DNA of 5,799 nucleotides. It comes from Candidatus Aenigmatarchaeota archaeon. GTDB lineage: Archaea; Aenigmatarchaeota; Aenigmatarchaeia; QMZP01; JACQNV01. Positions within the stretch are counted from its first letter, which is position 1. Each line of letters opens with the position of its first letter. The translations under genes and the position numbers were made by a program. The stretch covers positions 1 through 5,799 of the forward strand of contig JACQNV010000061.1 in the NCBI GenBank assembly GCA_016202865.1, in the 5' to 3' direction. The notes under the pieces were generated by a model. That model did no database searches. It was not told the origin of the DNA and was given only the letters and a program-made list of their open reading frames with translations. Shown here piece after piece: positions 1 through 5,799 of the stretch.

Positions 1-978
1 GATATTTTAATAAAAAGAAGGCTTGTTGAAGAAGAAAGGAAAGACGAGCTAACTGTGGCAAAACAGTTTGTGGGCAAAGAAATAGACAAGTTAACACCAG
101 AGCTTGTTAAAACAGGCCTATGGAAAGAGACTAAAATAAAGCCGTATAATGTCGAGTTTGTTGGGAAGAAAATTTATTCTGGAAAAAGGCAGCCGTACAA
201 CCAGTTTTTGTATCAAATAAGAAGGAAGCTTGTTGAACTGGGTTTCAAAGAAATGATAGGAAACTTTGTTGAGCTTGAATTCTGGAATTTTGATGCTATG
301 TATCAGGCGCAGAATCACCCATCAAGAGATTGGACTGAAACATATTCCTTGAAAGAACCAAAACATGGAAACCTTCCGGATCCAAAACTTGTAGAAAGAG
401 TGAAAGAATCGCATGAAAATGGATGGAAAACCGGCTCAACTGGATGGGGATATAAATGGGATCCTAAAAAAGCTGCGCAGTTAATGCCAAGAGCGCATGG
501 AACTTGCCTGTCTGCTAGAACACTTGCTAACAAACCAGAAATACCTGGAAAATATTTTTCGATGGCCAGATGTTTCAGGCCAGATGTTTTGGATGCAACG
601 CATCTTATTGAATTCAACCAAACAGAAGGAATAATTATTGGAGAAGATATAAACTTGCGAAACCTTTTGGGTATTTTGAAAATGTTTGCAGTTGAGGTGG
701 CTGGCGCTACGCAAGTAAAGTTCTTGCCTGACTACTATCCATTTACAGAACCTTCTGTTCAGATGTCTGCTAAACATCCTGATTTGGGTTGGGTTGAATT
801 TGGAGGAGCTGGAATTTTCAGGGAAGAGTTCACAAAACCATTAGGTGTAGATGCGCCCGTTCTTGCATGGGGCATTGGCATAGACAGGTTAGCAATGTTC
901 AGATTAGGAATAAAAGACATCCGATATTTATTTTCAACTGACCTGAAATGGCTGAGGGAGCAGCAGATGGTTGTATGA
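1..978 (+). CDS. pheS: Phenylalanyl-tRNA synthetase alpha subunit, archaeal type (5' partial)
   Basis: Catalytic subunit of the cytoplasmic alpha2-beta2 PheRS, which charges tRNA-Phe with phenylalanine using ATP. The frame is open to base 1, so the GTG at 55 is internal; the missing N-terminus should be roughly 150-190 residues (winged-helix modules in this family). Counting visible residues from base 1, the class II core shows a motif 1 region near 94-110 (FWNFDAMYQAQNHPSRD), a motif 2 region at 189-210 (ARCFRPD, then DATHLIEFNQTEG), the Phe-pocket segment FTEPSVQ at 248-254 with GWVEFGGAGIFREE after it, and motif 3 at 291-303 (GIGIDRLAMFRLG). Several consensus positions are changed: the usual RTHTT is RAHGT, HPARE is HPSRD, and GIER/GLER is GIDR. 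The stop overlaps the next start (ATGA). Identity is secure; activity is inferred from retained motif 2 and 3 arginines. Confidence 0.96.
   Translation, partial: DILIKRRLVEEERKDELTVAKQFVGKEIDKLTPELVKTGLWKETKIKPYNVEFVGKKIYSGKRQPYNQFLYQIRRKLVELGFKEMIGNFVELEFWNFDAMYQAQNHPSRDWTETYSLKEPKHGNLPDPKLVERVKESHENGWKTGSTGWGYKWDPKKAAQLMPRAHGTCLSARTLANKPEIPGKYFSMARCFRPDVLDATHLIEFNQTEGIIIGEDINLRNLLGILKMFAVEVAGATQVKFLPDYYPFTEPSVQMSAKHPDLGWVEFGGAGIFREEFTKPLGVDAPVLAWGIGIDRLAMFRLGIKDIRYLFSTDLKWLREQQMVV
956..960 (+). promoter_or_regulatory. Possible Shine-Dalgarno for the Ldh2-family gene
   Basis: GGGAG inside the 3' end of pheS, 14 bases before ATG 975. The spacing is longer than the usual 5-10 bases. Translational coupling through the ATGA stop/start overlap is an equally good explanation of initiation here. 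Confidence 0.3.
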
Positions 979-1967
979 AAATAAAAATTTCTGAACTTAA
1001 AGAAGTGACACAAAAAGCTATTCTTCACTATGGATACTCTAAAGAGGAGGCGAGTATTATCCAAGACGTGCTTCTGTATGCCCAATTGCGCGGCAACAAT
1101 CAAGGGGTTGTAAAGCTTATTGGCAAAGGTTTGCCTAAAAATCCAAATGAAACGGAAATAAAAATAGAAAAAGAAACGAAACTTTCAGCAAAACTTGATG
1201 GCGGCCAACATATGGGTATGATTGTTATGAAAAAGGCGCTGGAAATAGCTCTTGCAAAAGCAAAGGAACATGGATTTGGTATAGTTGGTACACACAACAC
1301 CAAAACATCAACAGGTGCCATTGGTTATTATGCCAATGAGATTGCAAAGCAAGGATATATTGGGTTTGTTTTTGCAGGATCCCCTGAAACAGTTGCACCG
1401 CATGGATCTTACCAGCCAATTTTCGGTACAAACCCACTCGCAATTGGTATACCTTCTGATACAGAACCAATTGTCTTAGATATGGCTACTGCGGCAATGG
1501 CATATTATGGTTTAATCGAAGCTAAAATAGCAGGTCGTAAAATACCATCTGGAATTGCTTATGATAAGGAAGGTAATTTAACAGATGATCCTAACAAAGC
1601 CATGGAAGGTGCTCTCAGACCGTTTGATAAAAGTCACAAAAGTTCTGGGTTGTCGTTTATGATTCAAATATTATGCGGTCCACTGGTTGGAGCGGCGTTT
1701 TCTGGATTTGGAGATACAGGAAACAATTGGGGCAATCTTATAATGGTTTTTGACCCAGAACTATTAGCCGACAAAAATGAGTTCAAGAAAGGTGTTGGGT
1801 TGTTTAGTCAAAAAGTCAAGGAGACAAAAAAACTTCCAGGAGTAAAAGAGATTTATTTTCCAGGTGAAAGAGGGACAAAACTAACCAAAGAAAACTTGAA
1901 AGGTGGGTACATAGAAATAGAAGATAATTTGTGGAACAGTCTTTTGGAGGTTAGCAGAAAGAAATAG
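975..1967 (+). CDS. Ldh2-family (malate/L-lactate dehydrogenase type) oxidoreductase between pheS and pheT
   Basis: A 330-residue protein of the Ldh2/malate dehydrogenase-2 fold family, whose members reduce 2-oxoacids or cyclic imines with NAD(P)H. Seen: an N-terminal helical region, RGNNQGVVKL at 39-48 where the family usually has RGxxSHGVxR, the segment HNTKTSTGAIGYYA at 107-120 where it usually has NxNHxGxxGYY, VAPHG then GTNP (151-154) and IP (159-160), LDMAT (168-172), HKSSGLSFMI (221-230), and PGERG near 296-300. Length fits the family (about 330-360). The histidine used as proton donor in characterised members (His44 of E. coli YiaK) aligns with Gln43, and the NxNH histidine aligns with Lys110, so the substrate, or activity at all, cannot be assigned. 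I chose ATG 975 (overlapping the pheS stop) over in-frame ATG 948, because 948 lies inside pheS and adds nine residues not typical of the family. It is probably co-translated with pheS and pheT. Confidence 0.88.
   Translation: MKIKISELKEVTQKAILHYGYSKEEASIIQDVLLYAQLRGNNQGVVKLIGKGLPKNPNETEIKIEKETKLSAKLDGGQHMGMIVMKKALEIALAKAKEHGFGIVGTHNTKTSTGAIGYYANEIAKQGYIGFVFAGSPETVAPHGSYQPIFGTNPLAIGIPSDTEPIVLDMATAAMAYYGLIEAKIAGRKIPSGIAYDKEGNLTDDPNKAMEGALRPFDKSHKSSGLSFMIQILCGPLVGAAFSGFGDTGNNWGNLIMVFDPELLADKNEFKKGVGLFSQKVKETKKLPGVKEIYFPGERGTKLTKENLKGGYIEIEDNLWNSLLEVSRKK
1946..1950 (+). promoter_or_regulatory. Possible Shine-Dalgarno for pheT
   Basis: GGAGG within the last codons of the Ldh2-family gene, 18 bases before the pheT ATG. 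The core matches the archaeal anti-SD, but the spacer is long, so it may only help ribosomes terminating at 1965-1967 to restart at 1969. Confidence 0.3.
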
Positions 1968-1968
1968 T

Positions 1969-3627
1969 ATGCCGAAATTCGAGATAAGCAAAACAGATTT
2001 GGAAAAATTGGTTGGAAGGAAATTTACAATCAAGGAATTGGAAGATGAAGCGCTGCTTTATGCGAAAACAGAGTTGGATGGTCATGATGGTGACACCCTA
2101 AAAGTCGATGTGAAAGACACCAATAGGCCTGATTTATGGTCTGTGGAAGGCATCGCGCGCGAGCTGAAAGGTCATTTCAAAATAGAAGAAGGCCTGCCAA
2201 AATACTCTGTGAAAAAAGCAAACTGGAAGGCGACAGTTGAATCCCCAGACGAATTCCATAAATTTGTCACAGCTGCAGTTATTAGAAACGTCAAAATAAC
2301 AAAAGAAGTTTTGTCGCAGATGGTCCAGCTCCAGGAAAAAGTTGGAGGCACATTTGGAAGAAATAGGAAGGCGATGTCAATGGGCGCATATGATTTGAGC
2401 AAAATAAAGTTTCCTGTCAAATACATTGGCAAAAAACCAGAAGAAATAAAATTCAAGCCATTAGGTTATGACAAAGAGATGACTGCGAAAGAAATCCTTC
2501 AAAACCACGAAAAGGGGAAGCAGTATGGTCACCTTTTAAGGGATTCAAAAAAATACAATGTTTGGCTAGATGCTAACAATTCCATTCTTGCAATGGAGCC
2601 TATAATAAACTCCAATATAGCAGGTAATGTAACAACAGAGACAACAGATGTATTTATTGAATGTTCTGGTGACGATATGAAAAGTCTTCATACAGCAATC
2701 AATGTTTTGGCTTCTGCTTTGGCTGAAAGAGGCGGACAGATAGAGGAAGTTGAGATAACTTACAACAACAAAAAAATCATCACGCCAGATTTCACACCAA
2801 AAACAGCGCATCTTGATCCAGATTATTGTAGAAAAATTATCGGCTTGGAAATTTCAGATACGGAGATGATAAGGCTTTTGAAAGAGGGTAGATACTCAGC
2901 AAAAATGGACCAGAAAAAAATTCATGTTGAATACCCAGCATATAGACAAGATATTATGCATCAAAGGGATTTGGTAGAGGACATAGCTATTGGTTTTGGG
3001 TATAACGATATTGAACCGCAAATTCCTACACTACCAACAGTCGGTTCCAGAGATAAGTTGGAAGATTTCTCAAACATAATAAGAGAGCTTTGTGTCGGTC
3101 TGGGTTTACAGGAAGTTATAACATTTAATTTAACAAACAAAGAATCAATGTTTAAGAAGATGAATTTGCCTGAGGGTAAGATTGTGGAAATAGAGAATCC
3201 AGTAAGCTCAAACTGGTCTGTGTTTAGGAATTCTATTTTGCCGAACCTTTTGGAGGTCTTATCTTTCAATAAAAACCAAGAATACCCACAAAATATTTTC
3301 GAGGTTGGTGATGTTGTTTTGTTTGATTCAGAAAACAAGGAGACAGGAGTCAGCAACAAAAGGAGAGTGGCTATTGCGCTGACAGGTACCCAAGTTGGAT
3401 ACGAAGATGCGTCATCCATTTTATCTGCTTTCTTATCCAATTTAGGAAAAAAACTCACACTCAAAAAAACAACTCATCCATCTTTTATTTCAGGGAGGGC
3501 TGCAGAAATCGTTGTAGAAAATAAATTAGTAGGAATAATAGGTGAAATTCATCCACAAGTTTTAAATAATTGGAACTTAGAGAAGCCGGTTGTTGGTTTT
3601 GAGGTAGATGTAGAAGCATTATACTAA
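1969..3627 (+). CDS. pheT: Phenylalanyl-tRNA synthetase beta subunit, archaeal type
   Basis: Beta subunit of PheRS; it shapes the heterotetramer, contacts tRNA-Phe and carries the B3/B4 site that edits Tyr-tRNA-Phe in the family. 552 residues, the usual archaeal length, with no tRNA-bind insertion near the N-terminus and no C-terminal anticodon-binding (FDX-ACB) domain. Domains seen: B1-like start with DTNRPDLWSVEGIARELKG (50-68); B3/B4 about 95-265, with GRNRKAMSMGAYDL (130-143) and PIINSN (211-216); B5 about 270-350, with PAYRQDIMHQRDLVEDIAI (323-341) and GFGYNDIEPQ (342-351); catalytic-like core about 365-550, including ENPVSSNWSVFRNSILPNLL and GEIHPQVL. The start follows the upstream stop by one base. 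In B3/B4, the QEKLHxTxGR consensus (as I recall it) reads QEKVGGTFGR, so the usual histidine is absent. The stop overlaps the convergent metK stop. Very likely the functional partner of the pheS product. Confidence 0.96.
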   Translation: MPKFEISKTDLEKLVGRKFTIKELEDEALLYAKTELDGHDGDTLKVDVKDTNRPDLWSVEGIARELKGHFKIEEGLPKYSVKKANWKATVESPDEFHKFVTAAVIRNVKITKEVLSQMVQLQEKVGGTFGRNRKAMSMGAYDLSKIKFPVKYIGKKPEEIKFKPLGYDKEMTAKEILQNHEKGKQYGHLLRDSKKYNVWLDANNSILAMEPIINSNIAGNVTTETTDVFIECSGDDMKSLHTAINVLASALAERGGQIEEVEITYNNKKIITPDFTPKTAHLDPDYCRKIIGLEISDTEMIRLLKEGRYSAKMDQKKIHVEYPAYRQDIMHQRDLVEDIAIGFGYNDIEPQIPTLPTVGSRDKLEDFSNIIRELCVGLGLQEVITFNLTNKESMFKKMNLPEGKIVEIENPVSSNWSVFRNSILPNLLEVLSFNKNQEYPQNIFEVGDVVLFDSENKETGVSNKRRVAIALTGTQVGYEDASSILSAFLSNLGKKLTLKKTTHPSFISGRAAEIVVENKLVGIIGEIHPQVLNNWNLEKPVVGFEVDVEALY

Positions 3628-4862
3628 TCTAATTGTAATTTGGTTCTTAGTTCACTAATCTTGTCTAATCTTTCCCAAGACAAACCATCCCTTCCAAAGT
3701 GACCGTATTTTGCTGTATTTCTGTAACATGGTCTGTGTATGCCTGTTAATTCCAAAGCCTCTATAATCCTACCGGGTCTTAATGGGAAAACAGCCCTTAC
3801 AGCATCTGCAATTCTACCATCATCAACAACTTCCCCCGTTCCATATGTTTGGATAGTAACATTGAGGGGATCTGGTTTGCCTATAACATAAGCCAACTGG
3901 ACTTCGCATCTATGCGCCAAACCTGCTGCAACCACATTTTTTGCGATCCATCTTGCAGCATATGCAGCTGACCTATCAACTTTAGAAGGATCTTTTCCAG
4001 AGAATGCACCGCCACCATGCCTGCCCATTCCACCATATGTGTCAACAATTATTTTCCTACCTGTAACACCAGAATCACCAACTGGGCCGCCGACAACGAA
4101 CCTTCCAGTTCCGTTGATATGATATTTTGTGCGCCCGTTTAACAGTTCTGGTGGGATAATTTTCTTCACAACTTCTTCCATTATACCCTCGTTTATTTCT
4201 TCATTTGTGGCAGAGTCTAAGTGTTGAGCTGCAATAACAACATGTGTGACACCAACTGGTTTGCTGCCGTCATATTCTACTGTTACTTGGGATTTTGTGT
4301 CAGGCCTTAACCATTTTAGGGTTCCGTCTTCCCTAACATCAACCATCCTGTTTGTGAGTGCCCTGGCAAGATAAATTGGAAGCGGCATATAAACTGCGGT
4401 TTCGTTTGTTGCGGATCCGAACATCAAACCTTGATCTCCCGCACCTTGTTCATCTAGCGTTCCTCTGTCAACACCTTGCGCAATGTTAGGTGACTGCTTC
4501 CCTATTAGAGGTATAACAAAACACTCAGGATCAAATCCATCACCTTGTCTATATCCTATATCTCTAACAACCCCCTTAACCAATTCTACAGGGTTAATAT
4601 CGGCTCTTGTTGTAAGCTCACCCAACAAAACAACTGCACCGTGATCCTGTATTTGCCTGGCGCGCTCAGCACCAAAAGTGTCTAAAAGAGGTGCATATCT
4701 TTGGTCATCATGTATGCCTGCCTTAACACCAGTCTCGACAGCAACCCTTGATTGTGGATCCTGTTCTAAAGCAGCATCAACAAAAGCATCAGAAATCTGG
4801 TCGCATATTTTATCGGGGTGACCTGGACCAACTGACTCAGAACTGAAAAGTAAACTTGACAT
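3624..4862 (-). CDS. metK: S-adenosylmethionine synthetase, bacterial type, with internal insertion
   Basis: Makes S-adenosylmethionine from methionine and ATP with release of phosphate and pyrophosphate, supplying methyl groups for RNA, protein and small-molecule methylation. The 412 residues follow the bacterial/eukaryotic MAT pattern throughout: GHPDK (14-18), GELTT with Glu82 (methionine-contact position), IGKQSP active-site loop (120-125), GAGDQG ATP motif (140-145), WLRPDTKSQVT with Lys190, TGRKIIVDTYGG with Arg269/Lys270, GGGAFSGKDPSKVDRS (283-298) with Lys290, Lys294 and Asp296, and YGHFGR near the end. All catalytic residues recognised from E. coli MetK are present. It is about 28 residues longer than E. 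coli MetK; 26 of these form an insertion at 50-75. Most archaea carry a different, strongly diverged MAT family, so this copy looks horizontally acquired. No Shine-Dalgarno is evident; a TATA-like tract close upstream suggests a very short leader. Convergent with pheT, overlapping by four bases. Confidence 0.97.
   Translation of the reverse strand: MSSLLFSSESVGPGHPDKICDQISDAFVDAALEQDPQSRVAVETGVKAGIHDDQRYAPLLDTFGAERARQIQDHGAVVLLGELTTRADINPVELVKGVVRDIGYRQGDGFDPECFVIPLIGKQSPNIAQGVDRGTLDEQGAGDQGLMFGSATNETAVYMPLPIYLARALTNRMVDVREDGTLKWLRPDTKSQVTVEYDGSKPVGVTHVVIAAQHLDSATNEEINEGIMEEVVKKIIPPELLNGRTKYHINGTGRFVVGGPVGDSGVTGRKIIVDTYGGMGRHGGGAFSGKDPSKVDRSAAYAARWIAKNVVAAGLAHRCEVQLAYVIGKPDPLNVTIQTYGTGEVVDDGRIADAVRAVFPLRPGRIIEALELTGIHRPCYRNTAKYGHFGRDGLSWERLDKISELRTKLQLD
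4638..4715 (-). other. In-frame 26-codon insertion within metK
   Basis: Aligned by eye with E. coli MetK, where ETYVKTG runs directly into MVLVGGE, this protein has ETGVKAG, then residues 50-75 (IHDDQRYAPLLDTFGAERARQIQDHG), then AVVLLGE. Offsets of the active-site residues before and after (GHPDK +1, Glu55 to Glu82) agree with a net gain of 26. It falls in the turn of an N-terminal beta hairpin just before the methionine-binding Glu, so it should be exposed. It is polar with an arginine-rich, probably helical second half. Whether close relatives share it is unknown to me. Confidence 0.75.
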
Positions 4863-4881
4863 ACCTTAAATTAGTAATAAG

Positions 4882-4895
4882 CTTTTTATTTTTAT
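4882..4895 (-). promoter_or_regulatory. TATA-like box for metK
   Basis: On the minus strand this reads ATAAAAATAAAAAG, inside the 37-base gap after minD. Its downstream edge is 20 bases from the metK ATG, so with the usual archaeal spacing of about 25 bases from TATA to start site, transcription would begin at or almost at the start codon (leaderless or nearly so). This agrees with the lack of a Shine-Dalgarno at a workable distance (only AAGGT directly touching the ATG). An AT-rich tract is weak evidence alone, and metK could also be read through from minD. Confidence 0.45.
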
Positions 4896-4899
4896 CGCG

Positions 4900-5673
4900 C
4901 TATTTCTTCAACCAGCTAAAAATAGGGGAGTGTTCCGGTATCCTTATCTTTGCATCTTGTCTTTCTTTCAAGCCCGCAATAATAGAAGCAATTTCCCTAA
5001 ACTTTTTTGCAGAAGCTGCGCGCGGGTTGGCGTGAACTATTGGCTGTTTTTTAGCCAAAGCCTGCCTGACCTTTGAGTCTTCTGGAACTATGCCAATTAT
5101 CTCCATATCAAGGAAGCTCTTTATCTCATCTGGGGTTGGAACACCCTTCTCTTTTTTATACCTGTTTACCACGACACCAAGGTTCTTTGTGTCTGTCTTC
5201 TCTGATATCCTTCCAAGCTTCAAAGCCTCGACCATAGCAGGCATTTCCGGGTTTGTTATTGTTATCAGCTCATCTGCTGCATCAATAGCTGCCAGTGCTT
5301 CCCTTCCAAGACCGGCAGCTGCATCGACAATCACGAATTCAAATCCATCTGCCAGTTTGTATAAAACAGAAATAAGGTCGCTGGCAGTCACCTTTGTCAA
5401 TCTCCTCAAAGATATGTCTGCAGGCATTATGCTGAATCCAAGTTCGTGTTGATATAATGCCTGTTTTAGTCTGGCATCTCCTGAGAGAACATCCTGAAGT
5501 GTTTTTGGATATAAAGGAACGCCCAGATGTAAACCTAAATTTGGTGTTGTTAGGTTGCCATCAACAGCGACAACAGATTTGCCCAGTTTGGATAATGAAG
5601 CAACAAAATTGGAGACAAAGGTTGTCTTGCCTACACCACCTTTACCGCTAGCCACCGTGATTATACGACCCAT
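4900..5673 (-). CDS. minD: MinD/ParA-family ATPase, archaeal MinD type
   Basis: A 257-residue deviant-Walker P-loop ATPase of the MinD/ParA class; such proteins dimerise on ATP and position membrane or nucleoid cargo. Seen: deviant Walker A GKGGVGKTT (10-18) with signature Lys11 and Lys16; switch I/A' region DGNLTTPNLGLHLG (38-51) typical of archaeal MinD; Walker B/switch II FVIVDAAAGLG (113-123) with Asp117; TNPEMPA (140-146); GVVVNRY (166-172); and GIVPED (194-199). The last residues (HSPIFSWLKK, 248-257) form a short hydrophobic-basic tail after a polar linker, in the place where MinD proteins have an amphipathic membrane-targeting helix. The start at ATG 5673 puts the P-loop near residue 10, as expected. 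No MinE, MinC or other cell-division gene is next to it, so its cargo is unknown; archaeal MinD homologues have been tied to polar placement of motility and chemotaxis structures, not division. Family is certain, MinD subtype likely. Confidence 0.9.
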   Translation of the reverse strand: MGRIITVASGKGGVGKTTFVSNFVASLSKLGKSVVAVDGNLTTPNLGLHLGVPLYPKTLQDVLSGDARLKQALYQHELGFSIMPADISLRRLTKVTASDLISVLYKLADGFEFVIVDAAAGLGREALAAIDAADELITITNPEMPAMVEALKLGRISEKTDTKNLGVVVNRYKKEKGVPTPDEIKSFLDMEIIGIVPEDSKVRQALAKKQPIVHANPRAASAKKFREIASIIAGLKERQDAKIRIPEHSPIFSWLKK

Positions 5674-5713
5674 AAGACAAAAAGCCTACTAATACAATTA
5701 TTCTCTTCAAAAC

Positions 5714-5721
5714 CTTATAAG
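5714..5721 (-). promoter_or_regulatory. TATA box for the MinD-like gene
   Basis: CTTATAAG, a perfect 8-base palindrome, lies in the 62-base gap between the tRNA and the MinD-like gene, 40 bases before its ATG. An archaeal start site about 25 bases downstream would leave a leader of roughly 15-20 bases. No Shine-Dalgarno core is visible in that leader. Because the box is palindromic it does not by itself set direction; only the minus strand has a gene at the right distance. Confidence 0.55.
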
Positions 5722-5735
5722 CATTGAAAATTAGA

Positions 5736-5799
5736 CGGACCCGGGAGGATTTGAACCCCCGACCTTCACCTTAGGACGGTGCCGCTCTATCCAAGCTGA
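5736..5799 (-). tRNA. tRNA-Arg, anticodon CCU (5' partial)
   Basis: Reading the minus strand, the window holds tRNA positions 12 to 73. The D-arm end TCAGCTTGGATAGAGC is followed by the anticodon arm with CCT at 5775-5773 (loop GTCCTAA), variable loop AAGGTC-like, T arm GGGGG / TTCAAAT / CCTCC, 3' acceptor strand CGGGTCC and discriminator G. The missing 11 bases should begin GGACCCG to pair with the acceptor strand. The anticodon CCU reads the arginine codon AGG, common in the genes here. No CCA is encoded (TCT follows), as is usual in archaea. Oddities: G at position 32 where a pyrimidine is usual, and a G27-A43 mismatch at the top of the anticodon stem. No intron is apparent in the visible part. 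Confidence 0.9.

Noticed and set aside
55..57. GTG as the start codon of pheS
   Set aside because: The frame is open to base 1 with PheS-like sequence (KRRLVEEERKDELT), and starting here would remove the N-terminal module of an archaeal PheS. The gene is simply cut by the window edge.
948..974. Upstream ATG start for the Ldh2-family gene
   Set aside because: It adds nine residues wholly inside pheS that do not fit the family's N-terminus; the ATGA overlap at 975 is the more typical arrangement.
2961..3464. Long open frame on the minus strand within pheT
   Set aside because: It is the mirror of a well-conserved coding region, has no recognisable protein family, and its content follows from the codon use of pheT.
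3447..3469. Two A7 tracts in pheT as a dedicated metK terminator
   Set aside because: Other A7 runs occur elsewhere in the same lysine-rich gene (for example 2547-2553), so these are not distinctive enough to annotate as a feature; kept only as a point in the convergent-overlap finding.
4666..4711. C/D box guide RNA on the minus strand inside the metK insertion (ATGATGA ... CTGA)
   Set aside because: The C and D box strings exist, but there are no internal D' and C' boxes, no convincing terminal stem, and the bases are coding. One such 7-mer is expected by chance in a window this size. Small-RNA sequencing would settle it.
5768..5785. Intron or bulge-helix-bulge site in the tRNA anticodon arm
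   Set aside because: The spacing from the D arm to the T arm matches a normal tRNA with a 7-base loop and a 5-base variable loop, leaving no room for an intron.

Overview
This 5.8 kb window most likely comes from an archaeon, possibly one of the small-genome (DPANN-like) lineages; the lineage is a guess. The evidence for archaea is: phenylalanyl-tRNA synthetase subunits of the archaeal/eukaryotic type (PheS with the long module ahead of motif 1, and a 552-residue PheT with no C-terminal anticodon-binding domain); an archaeal MinD-type ATPase; a tRNA-Arg with archaeal-looking arms and no encoded CCA; and TATA-like boxes a short distance ahead of start codons instead of bacterial -35/-10 elements. 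The exception is metK, which is plainly the bacterial/eukaryotic type of S-adenosylmethionine synthetase, not the separate archaeal type, and suggests gene transfer.

Plus strand, 1-3627: a tight three-gene unit. pheS is cut by the left edge and its C-terminal 325 residues are present. Next comes an Ldh2-family NAD(P)-dependent 2-hydroxyacid/2-oxoacid oxidoreductase homologue, whose start codon overlaps the pheS stop (ATGA). pheT starts one base after the stop of that gene. A dehydrogenase-family gene is therefore embedded between the two subunit genes of one heterotetrameric enzyme. The dehydrogenase lacks the usual catalytic-site histidines of its family, and PheS and PheT depart from consensus at several normally strict motif positions.

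Minus strand, 5799-3624: a tRNA-Arg (anticodon CCU, 5' end cut by the right edge), then a MinD/ParA-type ATPase gene with a TATA-like box and a short predicted leader, then metK with an AT-rich box very close to its start codon. MetK keeps all recognisable active-site residues but carries a 26-residue insertion in an N-terminal hairpin. metK and pheT converge and overlap at their stop codons by four bases.

The window is almost entirely coding. The only gaps are 37 bases (metK/minD) and 62 bases (minD/tRNA). There are no repeats, CRISPR arrays, insertion sequences or riboswitches that I can support. The genes serve translation (PheRS, tRNA-Arg), methyl-donor supply (MetK) and intracellular positioning (MinD-like). 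The dehydrogenase between pheS and pheT and the MetK insertion are the least expected elements.
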